From an uncultured Eubacteriales bacterium (GTDB lineage Bacteria; Bacillota_A; Clostridia; Oscillospirales; Oscillospiraceae), in NCBI GenBank assembly GCA_900556015.1, contig USNH01000074.1:1-5637 (forward strand): a stretch of 5,637 bases of DNA, read 5' to 3'. Numbering within the stretch: the first letter of the stretch is position 1; each line of letters begins with the position of its first letter. Under the pieces are notes generated by a model that saw only the letters and a list, made by a program, of their open reading frames with translations, was not told the DNA's origin and did no database searches. The translations under genes were made by a program, and so were the position numbers. Positions 1-4,935 of the stretch are shown here, in pieces.

Positions 1-20
1 CAAGGAGGGGGAATCATTAA

Positions 21-55
21 GGGGGAAGGAAGCTCGAAACTTCCTTCCCCCTTTT
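21..55 (+). terminator. Rho-independent terminator of an upstream gene outside the window
   Basis: A perfect 12-bp inverted repeat (GGGGGAAGGAAG at 21-32, CTTCCTTCCCCC at 40-51) encloses a 7-base loop and is followed directly by TTTT and then a pyrimidine/A-rich stretch. This fits an intrinsic terminator reading rightward, so a plus-strand gene probably ends just left of the window. Read on the minus strand the stem is followed only by TTAATGATT, a weak U-tract, so it may also act as a poorer terminator for the operon that ends at 160. Confidence 0.8.
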
Positions 56-159
56 CAAATTTCTTCACGAAAATGCCGAATGATTTCAAATATCTATTAA
101 AGTTCTTCCATTGTTTTTCAAAGTGTTTTCAAAGAATTTCCACCTGAAATTTCCAATTA
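56..159. other. AT-rich intergenic spacer, no gene seen
   Basis: This short stretch is much richer in A and T than the rest of the window. It contains four copies of TTTCAAA (53-59, 84-90, 116-122, 127-133); the last two lie in tandem as TTTTCAAAG with an 11-base period. A short plus-strand reading frame starts here but runs antisense into the lipoprotein gene and has no ribosome binding site. It is probably the 3' untranslated region between two convergent transcription units. Confidence 0.5.
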
Positions 160-846
160 TCAGCTCATTTCTGCCAGCGGCCACTCCGCCGGATCACAGG
201 CTGTTTCATGGCCGTCTGATGCCGATATACGATATATCGTTTGCAAGTGCCCGTCCGGGCCGTACTCAGCCCGGATGCTCGGCTCGGATGCCAGCAGCAC
301 CGCGTCCATGCCGCCCGCGTCGGCGATGTCCTGCCGTCCCGCCACCTCCTGGGGCGTCAGGAAGCCGCCCGCCGTGATGGTGATCCGCTGCATCTTGTCA
401 TACGTCACCGCCGAGTTGTCTTTCATCCACAGGGGGATGAGAAGATATGAACCTTTTGTCGGATCAGAAAGCTGATATTCCCCAAAACCGCCCAAATAAT
501 ATACATTTTGGATATAACCGTGCAGGTCGTATTCCACCTTCGTGTTGGGCTCTGCGATGTAATAGCCGTACATCTGCTCCGGGTCGATGTCCTCCCGCCC
601 GGCGATCTCCTCCTCCGTCAGGTCGCCGCCCCGCTCAATGGTGCGGTTCAGATCCTCGTCGTAATACACCACGGAGTAGTCCTCCATCCACGCCGGGATA
701 TACACGATCTTCTGCCCGTCCTGCACGTCGCTCTCCTGCGAGATGCCCTCGATGGGCGGCATATCGTCAACAGGCGCGTCCTTCGCGCCGCAGCCCGCCG
801 CCAGCAGCAGCACCGCCGCCATACCCAAGATCAGAATTTTTTTCAT
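160..846 (-). CDS. Lipoprotein with two tandem copies of an unrecognised ~72-residue repeat
   Basis: Predicted secreted, lipid-anchored protein of 228 residues. The N-terminus has a MKK start, a hydrophobic stretch (4-17) and a lipobox LAAGC with the modified cysteine at residue 19, so the mature protein should sit on the outer face of the membrane. The body contains two clearly homologous units, about 47-117 and 134-207. Each follows the pattern IPxWM-D-S-V-x-YD, then R-x-I, a glycine pair, LT-x-E-x-AGR-x-DI, and ends in a (K/R)-x-EY-x-x-x-G-x-x-Q-x-x-Y segment. I do not recognise the family. It is the last gene of the sigma-factor operon: its ATG overlaps the stop codon of the preceding gene (ATGA), and AGGAGGAG (854-861) lies 7 bases upstream inside that gene. 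A role as sensor or effector in the envelope response is inferred from position only. Confidence 0.85.
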   Translation of the reverse strand: MKKILILGMAAVLLLAAGCGAKDAPVDDMPPIEGISQESDVQDGQKIVYIPAWMEDYSVVYYDEDLNRTIERGGDLTEEEIAGREDIDPEQMYGYYIAEPNTKVEYDLHGYIQNVYYLGGFGEYQLSDPTKGSYLLIPLWMKDNSAVTYDKMQRITITAGGFLTPQEVAGRQDIADAGGMDAVLLASEPSIRAEYGPDGHLQTIYRISASDGHETACDPAEWPLAEMS

Positions 847-1646
847 GCCGTTTCTCCTCCTGTTTCATACATACTCTCCGCGATCCGCACCAAAATGTCC
901 TCCTCCAGCCCGCCGGTGAGCAGGAACACCGCCCCGGTGTCCTCGTCGATCCACACCAGCGCCGTGGAAAGCTCCGGCAGCACCACGCTGTATAGAGGTG
1001 CGCCACCCTCGTAAAACGCCAGCAGATACCCCTCCTGTCCGTACCGCGCCGTGTTCTCCGGGAAACGGTAAAAGTGGGCGATCATGCCGTGTATGGCGGT
1101 TTTCTCCGGCGACAGTCCCTCCGGCAGCGCGTCCACCGGCTGACCCGTCAGATCCGTCACGCCGCTGGCACGTATCTCCAGCGTCCGGCCCTCTCCGGGC
1201 AGCGGATAGCACTTGAGCAGCAGGTCGCCCCGCCGTGACGTATACCGCACCGACCGCGTGCCGTCCGCCCCGACCAGGTCGCTGGCCAGCGTGTACCCCT
1301 CTGGCAGCCACCGGGGCAGCCGCTCCGGCTGTGCCCGCGAACCTTCCGCCTCCACAAGGAACTGATACAGCGCCCGGTTTTCCGTCAGCAAAAACAGCCA
1401 CCGCCCCACGGCGGCCCGTGCCTGAGGACTGACCGCCAGCACCGCGCCGAAGGCCAGCACCGCCGTCAGCGCAATCATAGCCGCCCGCTGTCCCAGCCGC
1501 CGCCACCGCGCCCGCCGCGTCACCCGCCGCAGCCGTTCCGCCGGGGCAGGGGAGGGGACATCCTCCTCCGGCAGCGCTGCCGCCAGTCCCTGGGTCATCT
1601 GCCGTGCCGCCTGGCACAGCGTCTCCTCCGTCCATTCCAACGTCAT
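843..1646 (-). CDS. DUF4367-type single-pass membrane protein, probable anti-sigma factor
   Basis: A 267-residue protein with a cytoplasmic-looking, Arg-rich N-terminal part (1-54), one hydrophobic membrane segment (about 55-72), and an outer C-terminal region (about 105-262). The outer region resembles the DUF4367 domain: RWLPEGYTL near 112-120, a central beta-rich part, and a closing LVWIDEDTGAVFLL...GGLEEDILVRIAESM segment. In Clostridia such proteins usually follow a sigma-70 gene and are thought to act as its anti-sigma factor, with the N-terminus binding sigma inside the cell and the outer domain sensing. The zinc-binding HxxxCxxC signature of ZAS anti-sigma factors is absent, so inhibition of the sigma factor is inferred. 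The ATG overlaps the sigma stop codon by 4 bases, GGAGGAGG (1654-1661) is 7 bases upstream, and the 3' end overlaps the next gene by 4 bases, pointing to coupled translation. Confidence 0.85.
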   Translation of the reverse strand: MTLEWTEETLCQAARQMTQGLAAALPEEDVPSPAPAERLRRVTRRARWRRLGQRAAMIALTAVLAFGAVLAVSPQARAAVGRWLFLLTENRALYQFLVEAEGSRAQPERLPRWLPEGYTLASDLVGADGTRSVRYTSRRGDLLLKCYPLPGEGRTLEIRASGVTDLTGQPVDALPEGLSPEKTAIHGMIAHFYRFPENTARYGQEGYLLAFYEGGAPLYSVVLPELSTALVWIDEDTGAVFLLTGGLEEDILVRIAESMYETGGETA

Positions 1647-2161
1647 ATCTCCGCCTCCTCCTTTTCCAGTTCTTTTTGCAGCGCCCGCTTGGCCCGCTGC
1701 ATCGTTTTCTGCGCCGCCGCCACCGACAGCCCCAGCAGCGCCGCCGTCTCCCGGGTGTCATACCCGCAGCCGTACCGCAGCAGCAGCGCCTCCCGGTAGC
1801 GGGGCGGCAGGCGGCCCATAGCATCCGCCAGCGGACTGCCGCAGGGGGCGGGCGTCACCAGCGGCGTGTTCTCGTCAAAGGGCACGCCGCCGCGCTTGGC
1901 CTGATGCCGCAGAATGTCTATGGCCTTCCGCTCCGCCGTCACCACCAGATACGCCTCCAGCTCCGGCGGCGGCAGATGCTCCAGCCGGTCGAACCGCTCC
2001 GCCACCGCCAAAAACGCCTGCTGCACCGCGTCCTCCGCGTCCTCCCGGGCGGGCAGATACCGCCGCACCAGCGCCAGCAGCCGCCCCTGATACGCCGTAT
2101 ACACCGCCTCGAACCGCTGCCGCCGGGCCGTGCCCTCCAGCGCCTGCATATACACCGGCAT
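1643..2161 (-). CDS. ECF-type RNA polymerase sigma-70 factor
   Basis: A 172-residue sigma factor with only regions 2 and 4, the size of extracytoplasmic-function sigma factors. Region 2 (about 17-90) shows the acidic DAEDAVQQAFLAV helix and the ERKAIDILR end that bind core polymerase and the -10 element. Region 4 (about 112-165) carries LPPRYREALLLRY, then a helix-turn-helix (TRETAALLGLSVAAAQKTMQRAKRAL) for -35 recognition. A GTG at 2170 in frame would add three residues, but it lies within the likely ribosome binding site (GAGGTGA, 2166-2172) that is well spaced from the ATG at 2161. The predicted transcript start near 2180 also favours the ATG. It heads the operon with the DUF4367 protein and repeat lipoprotein and probably controls an envelope-related regulon. 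Its own promoter is housekeeping-like, so autoregulation is not evident. Confidence 0.92.
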   Translation of the reverse strand: MPVYMQALEGTARRQRFEAVYTAYQGRLLALVRRYLPAREDAEDAVQQAFLAVAERFDRLEHLPPPELEAYLVVTAERKAIDILRHQAKRGGVPFDENTPLVTPAPCGSPLADAMGRLPPRYREALLLRYGCGYDTRETAALLGLSVAAAQKTMQRAKRALQKELEKEEAEI

Positions 2162-2186
2162 CTTGCTCACCTCGCTTCGTGCCTCT

Positions 2187-2215
2187 ATTATATAAACGCG
2201 CCGGCATCCTGTCTA
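2187..2215 (-). promoter_or_regulatory. Housekeeping-type promoter of the sigma-factor operon
   Basis: Read on the minus strand, TAGACA (2210-2215) and a perfect TATAAT (2187-2192) are separated by exactly 17 bases, matching the sigma-A consensus at 11 of 12 positions. Transcription would start near 2180, about 19 bases before the ATG at 2161. A run of seven A/T pairs (2229-2235) lies upstream where an UP element would sit. No ECF-like motif with correct spacing was found for this operon. Confidence 0.85.
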
Positions 2216-2265
2216 TGGACGCGGCGCGAAAAAAATTCCCGCCGCCCCGCCAGGGAAGCCCCCAC

Positions 2266-2294
2266 TTGAGAAACCGCCGCCGCTGTGGTATCAT
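2266..2294 (+). promoter_or_regulatory. Housekeeping-type promoter of the serpin gene
   Basis: TTGAGA (2266-2271) and TATCAT (2289-2294) are 17 bases apart, each matching consensus at 5 of 6 positions, and a TGG just before the -10 forms an extended -10 element. It would give a leader of about 84 bases before the serpin ATG. It is back to back with the sigma operon promoter; the two -35 elements are 50 bases apart. Confidence 0.7.
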
Positions 2295-2311
2295 TTGGAT
2301 GAGAAAGCCGC

Positions 2312-2334
2312 GGCGGGAGGAAACCTTTCCCGCC
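2312..2334 (+). other. Hairpin in the serpin 5' leader
   Basis: GGCGGGA (2312-2318) and TCCCGCC (2328-2334) form a perfect 7-bp stem around a 9-base loop that can pair further (GG with CC). No T-tract follows, so it is not a terminator. It could stabilise the leader RNA made from the upstream promoter. It overlaps the -35 part of the candidate ECF promoter, so the symmetry may also have a role at DNA level, or none. Confidence 0.4.
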
Positions 2335-2345
2335 TGTACTGCGTC
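2320..2345 (+). promoter_or_regulatory. Candidate ECF-sigma promoter of the serpin gene
   Basis: GAAAC (2320-2324), within GGAAACCTTT, is followed after 17 bases by CGTC (2342-2345), within CGTCTATATAA. Bacillota ECF sigma factors such as SigW and SigM of Bacillus recognise AAC-type -35 and CGT-type -10 elements about this far apart. Transcription would start near 2353, leaving a roughly 30-base leader with the ribosome binding site. The ECF sigma gene is divergently encoded about 160 bases away, which makes control by it plausible. The motif is short, so this remains a prediction. Confidence 0.45.
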
Positions 2346-2384
2346 TATATAAGTGAACGTCCCTTGCGAAAGGAGGACTGCCCC

Positions 2385-3623
2385 ATGAAAAAACGTATCG
2401 CATCGCTGCTGCTGGCGCTGCTGACGGCGCTGCCGCTGATGGCCTGCGGCATCCGCGCCCAGGAGTTGACCCGCGACATCCGCCCCCAGGCCCTCGACAC
2501 TGCCACCGACCTGACCGACGGCGGCCCGGCGATCACGTCCTTTGCCCTGTCCCTGCTGCAAAACACCGACGCGGGCCGCGCCAGCCGCCTGCTCTCCCCG
2601 CTGTCCGTCCTGTATGCCCTGGGCATGACGGCCAACGGCGCGTCCGGCGAGACGCTGAAGCAGATGGAAAACGCCGTGGGCATGAGCCTGACCGAACTGA
2701 ACGACTACCTCTACACCTTCCGCATGAGCCTGCCCGACAACAGTAAAAAGGCCAGCCTCTCCCTGTCCGACTCCCTGTGGCTGCGGGACACGTTCCGGGT
2801 GGAGGACGATTTCCTCCGCACCTGCGTCAGCTACTACGGCGCGGAGGTCTACCGCTCCGCCTTTGATGCCACCCTGCCCGCCGATGTGAACGCCTGGGTG
2901 CAGAAGCACACCTCCGGCATGATCGACGCCATTCTGCCGGAGGGCGCACCCAGCGACGTGGCCATGCTGTACCTGGTCAACGCCGCCGCCTTCGATGCCA
3001 AATGGGAGGACGATTACGACAAGAACGCCGTGCGGCAGGACACGTTCTACGCCGCCGACGGCACGCGGCAGGACGCGGAGTTTATGTGGAGCGAGGAGAG
3101 CATCTACCTCTCCGGCCACGGCGCGACGGGCTTTTTGAAGCCCTACGCCGGCGGGCGCTACGCCTTCGCGGCGCTGCTGCCGGACGAGGGCACGTCCCTG
3201 GCGGAGCTCCTGTCCACGCTTAACGGCACCAAGCTCTACGACCTCATCAGCCAGCACCATTACAGCAAGGTGGAGGCGGCCCTGCCCAAGTTCACCGGCA
3301 GCACGGAGCTGGAGCTGACATCGCCCCTGGAGGCCATGGGCGTCACCGACCTGTTCGACCTGGCCTCCGCCGACCTGCGCGGTATGGGCAGCGCCGCCAA
3401 CAACAGCCTCTATGTCAGCGCCGTGCGGCACAGCACCTTCATCGAGGTGGACGAGAGCGGCACGCGGGCCGCCGCGGCCACGGCGGTGGAGGCGAACACC
3501 AACGCCGATGACCCCGGCCTGGCGCAGCAGGTGGTGCTGAACCGCCCGTTCCTCTACATGATCGTGGACACCCACGCGTGCCTGCCCATCTTCATGGGCA
3601 CGGTGACAACCCTGGGAGAATAA
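2385..3623 (+). CDS. Serpin-family serine protease inhibitor, predicted lipoprotein
   Basis: A 412-residue serpin. Residues 1-21 form a lipoprotein signal (MKKR, hydrophobic core, LMAC with Cys21), so the inhibitor is probably anchored outside the membrane. Family hallmarks in order are SPLSVLYALGM (71-81), the breach/shutter strand NAAAFDAKWEDDY (199-211), the FAALLPDEG strand (261-269), LPKFTGSTELEL (300-311), the hinge (357-367: E-S-G-T-R-A-A-A-A-T-A) and NRPFLYMI...PIFMG at the C-terminus (386-405). The small-residue hinge is typical of inhibitory serpins, which trap proteases by inserting the cleaved loop into the central sheet. Counting from the hinge puts P1-P1' at Asn373-Ala374. P13 is Arg instead of the usual Glu, and the loop is about four residues longer than in alpha-1-antitrypsin. 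The start is chosen by AAAGGAGG (2369-2376), 8 bases before the ATG; an upstream in-frame ATG at 2295 has no such site. The target protease is unknown. Confidence 0.95.
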   Translation: MKKRIASLLLALLTALPLMACGIRAQELTRDIRPQALDTATDLTDGGPAITSFALSLLQNTDAGRASRLLSPLSVLYALGMTANGASGETLKQMENAVGMSLTELNDYLYTFRMSLPDNSKKASLSLSDSLWLRDTFRVEDDFLRTCVSYYGAEVYRSAFDATLPADVNAWVQKHTSGMIDAILPEGAPSDVAMLYLVNAAAFDAKWEDDYDKNAVRQDTFYAADGTRQDAEFMWSEESIYLSGHGATGFLKPYAGGRYAFAALLPDEGTSLAELLSTLNGTKLYDLISQHHYSKVEAALPKFTGSTELELTSPLEAMGVTDLFDLASADLRGMGSAANNSLYVSAVRHSTFIEVDESGTRAAAATAVEANTNADDPGLAQQVVLNRPFLYMIVDTHACLPIFMGTVTTLGE

Positions 3624-3637
3624 GTGAATACAAAAAG

Positions 3638-3671
3638 AGCACCGCGCCGGTCTGACCGGCGCGGTGCTTTT
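3638..3671 (+). terminator. Bidirectional intrinsic terminator between the serpin and the LysR gene
   Basis: AGCACCGCGCCGG (3638-3650) and CCGGCGCGGTGCT (3656-3668) form a perfect 13-bp GC-rich stem with a 5-base loop, starting 14 bases after the serpin stop codon. TTTT follows on the plus strand. On the minus strand the stem is followed by CTTTTTG, so it should also stop transcription from the convergent LysR gene. Confidence 0.9.
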
Positions 3672-3709
3672 ATCCGTTTTACGCGCACACTCCTTGTATC
3701 CCTCCGTAG

Positions 3710-3842
3710 GGGCGGACGACTCTGTCCGCCCAGACACCGCGCAGCGGTGTCATTCCGAGCCAGTGACCGACGTCACTGGCGTGGGAATCCGCATCCCCGC
3801 GCCCGCAGGCGCGGAACTCCCCTCGCCTCCCTCTGTGAGGCG
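3710..3842. repeat. Cluster of four intergenic palindromes, repeat-element-like
   Basis: Four hairpins lie almost end to end in the 3' region of the LysR gene: GGGCGGAC/GTCCGCCC (3710-3731, 6-base loop); GACACCGC/GCGGTGTC (3733-3751, 3-base loop); GCCAGTGAC/GTCACTGGC (3759-3780, 4-base loop) enclosed by ATTCC/GGAAT (3752-3756, 3784-3788); and CCGCGCC/GGCGCGG (3797-3814). A weaker CGCCTC/GAGGCG pair (3824-3842) follows. The CATTCCGAG...CGTGGGAATC framework and the GTAGGGGCGGAC start resemble dispersed intergenic repeats I have seen in Clostridia genomes (recollection, not a search). The reading frames crossing this stretch have no ribosome binding sites and no recognisable product. Confidence 0.6.
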
Positions 3843-3874
3843 GCCCAGTGCTCGCCGCGACATCAAGTCCCCCC

Positions 3875-4801
3875 TCACTCCGCCTCACGCAGCTCCCCCA
3901 AGATCCGCTTGAGAATGTCCACAAACTGCTGCGCCGTGGCGGGCAGCGGCACGCCCTGTAGCTGGATATACCCCAGCCGCATCTCCGGCACAGCCCCGTC
4001 CAGCGGCAGCGTCATCAGCCGGTCGTCGCCGTAGCCGTCCGGCAGCACGCCGCTGCCGGTGGACACGCTGTCCGTGTGGGCCATCACGTTGTACGCCGTG
4101 GCCCGGTCGCTGACAGTGATGACCCGGTCAAAGGATGATACCGTCCCCGCCACCGCCTCCTCGGCGAAGTGGTAGTTGCTGTCGGACTGGGTGAACACCA
4201 CGTAGGGATACTCGTACAGCTGCTCCGGCCTCACGGACTTCTCTCCCGCCAGCGGATGCCCCTTCCGTAGGAACACCCGTGGCCGTATGTTCACCAGCGG
4301 ATGAAACGTCAGCCCCTTCTCCCGCAGCAGCCGTGCGATAAAGTGCTCCGTGGCGTCTGACAGGAACAGGATGCCCAGCGCGCTCTGCCGCCGTGCCACC
4401 TCGTCGATGACGGCGGCCATCTCCATCTCCTTGAAGCTCACCTGAATGTGGGGCTCCTCCAGCAGATGCAGATACTCCACAAACGCCATGGCGCAGAAGG
4501 GATACCGCTGGGATGCCACCGACAGCGTCACCCGGTCCTCCGCCCGCCGCTGGCTGTAATATCTTGTCAGCTGCCGGCTTCCCTCCACCAGCGGCGCGAT
4601 CTGCGCCACCAGCTCCCGCCCCTCCTGGGTCAGGTCGATGCCCCGGTTGCTGCGGCGGAACACGGTGATGCCCAGCTCCCGCTCCACCTCGGCGATGGCC
4701 GCCGACAGGGCGGACTGTGACACGAACAGGTTGCGGGCCGCCCGGTTCATCGAGCCGCACCGCTCCACCTCTAGTATATACGTCATCTGCAGCAGCGTCA
4801 T
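3875..4801 (-). CDS. LysR-family transcriptional regulator
   Basis: A 308-residue protein of standard LysR length. Residues 1-60 are the winged helix-turn-helix: the family pattern of SMNRAARNLFVSQSALSAAI (17-36), then a conserved ELGITVFRRSNRGIDLTQEG wing (42-61). Residues about 90-300 form the effector-binding domain with the expected RVFLRKGHPLA (175-185) segment; the ligand cannot be told from sequence. AAAAGGAGG (4811-4819) lies 9 bases before the ATG. Such regulators usually control the divergently transcribed neighbour, here the lipoprotein at 4936, and their own gene from the shared intergenic region. The gene converges with the serpin and is separated from it by a bidirectional terminator. 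The family call is secure; the target gene is inferred. Confidence 0.95.
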   Translation of the reverse strand: MTLLQMTYILEVERCGSMNRAARNLFVSQSALSAAIAEVERELGITVFRRSNRGIDLTQEGRELVAQIAPLVEGSRQLTRYYSQRRAEDRVTLSVASQRYPFCAMAFVEYLHLLEEPHIQVSFKEMEMAAVIDEVARRQSALGILFLSDATEHFIARLLREKGLTFHPLVNIRPRVFLRKGHPLAGEKSVRPEQLYEYPYVVFTQSDSNYHFAEEAVAGTVSSFDRVITVSDRATAYNVMAHTDSVSTGSGVLPDGYGDDRLMTLPLDGAVPEMRLGYIQLQGVPLPATAQQFVDILKRILGELREAE

Positions 4802-4825
4802 GGCGTTCCGCCTCCTTTTATGTCG

Positions 4826-4854
4826 ATTGTACCAAACCGCCGGGGATTTGTAAA
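4826..4854 (-). promoter_or_regulatory. Promoter of the LysR regulator gene
   Basis: On the minus strand TTTACA (4849-4854) and TACAAT (4826-4831) are 17 bases apart, and a TGG precedes the -10 as an extended -10 element. The predicted start lies near 4819, so the ribosome binding site is almost at the 5' end of the transcript. The -35 is only 9 bases from the -35 of the divergent lipoprotein promoter. Confidence 0.75.
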
Positions 4855-4866
4855 CCGAAACGATTG
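4834..4866. promoter_or_regulatory. Candidate operator region between the divergent promoters
   Basis: The short gap between the two promoters holds AAACCG twice (4834-4839 and 4852-4857, 18 bases apart). CGATTG occurs at its outer edges (4824-4829 and 4861-4866), giving the order CGATTG, AAACCG, AAACCG, CGATTG. A regulator bound here could touch both -35 elements. I did not find a clean T-N11-A LysR dyad, so assignment as the LysR binding site is speculative. Confidence 0.3.
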
Positions 4867-4893
4867 ACAGCGCCGCCGTATTCAGTATACAAT
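4864..4893 (+). promoter_or_regulatory. Promoter of the small lipoprotein gene
   Basis: A perfect TTGACA (4864-4869) and TACAAT (4888-4893) are separated by 18 bases; an alternative TATACA at 4886 gives 16. Transcription would start near 4900 and leave a leader of about 35 bases. An ECF-like pair, GAAAC (4857-4861) and CGTA (4877-4880) with 15 bases between, overlaps it, but its spacing is short. Confidence 0.8.
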
Positions 4894-4935
4894 AGCCGCA
4901 TACCGTCCCACGGGGCGAGAGGGAGGAAACGCAAT

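Noticed and set aside
865..1824. Minus-strand open frame of 319 codons
   Set aside because: It overlaps the sigma and DUF4367 genes in a shifted frame, is very rich in Gly, Ala and Arg, and shows no recognisable domain; the two real genes have good start sites and family features.
2162..2170. GTG at 2170 as start of the sigma factor
   Set aside because: The GTG lies inside the GAGGTGA ribosome binding site of the ATG at 2161 and only about 10 bases after the predicted transcript start.
2216..2265. ECF-type autoregulatory promoter for the sigma operon on the minus strand
   Set aside because: A GGAAT-T-tract block and a CGTC are present, but the space between them is only about 13 bases, too short for an ECF promoter, and a near-perfect housekeeping promoter lies downstream.
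1604..2269. Plus-strand open frame of 221 codons antisense to the sigma gene
   Set aside because: It is low-complexity, rich in Arg, Gln, Leu and Pro, has no ribosome binding site, and is fully explained as a shadow of the sigma factor gene.
2295..2384. Thirty-codon N-terminal extension of the serpin
   Set aside because: The ATG at 2295 immediately follows the -10 element of the upstream promoter and has no ribosome binding site. The start at 2385 has AAAGGAGG and begins a typical signal peptide.
1875..3737. Minus-strand open frame of 620 codons covering the serpin region
   Set aside because: It runs antisense through the whole serpin gene and into the sigma gene in another frame. Its composition (Gly, Val, His, Gln, Arg, Ala) is that of a GC-rich shadow, and no domain or ribosome binding site is seen.
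3710..3842. CRISPR array
   Set aside because: The palindromes differ in sequence and there are no regularly spaced identical repeats with variable spacers.
3624..4034. Plus-strand open frame starting right after the serpin stop codon
   Set aside because: It crosses the terminator and the hairpin cluster and runs antisense into the LysR gene; no ribosome binding site or domain is present.
4717..4935. Long N-terminal extension of the small lipoprotein
   Set aside because: It would read antisense through the LysR start and both promoters. The ATG at 4936 has AGGGAGG and starts a clear lipoprotein signal.
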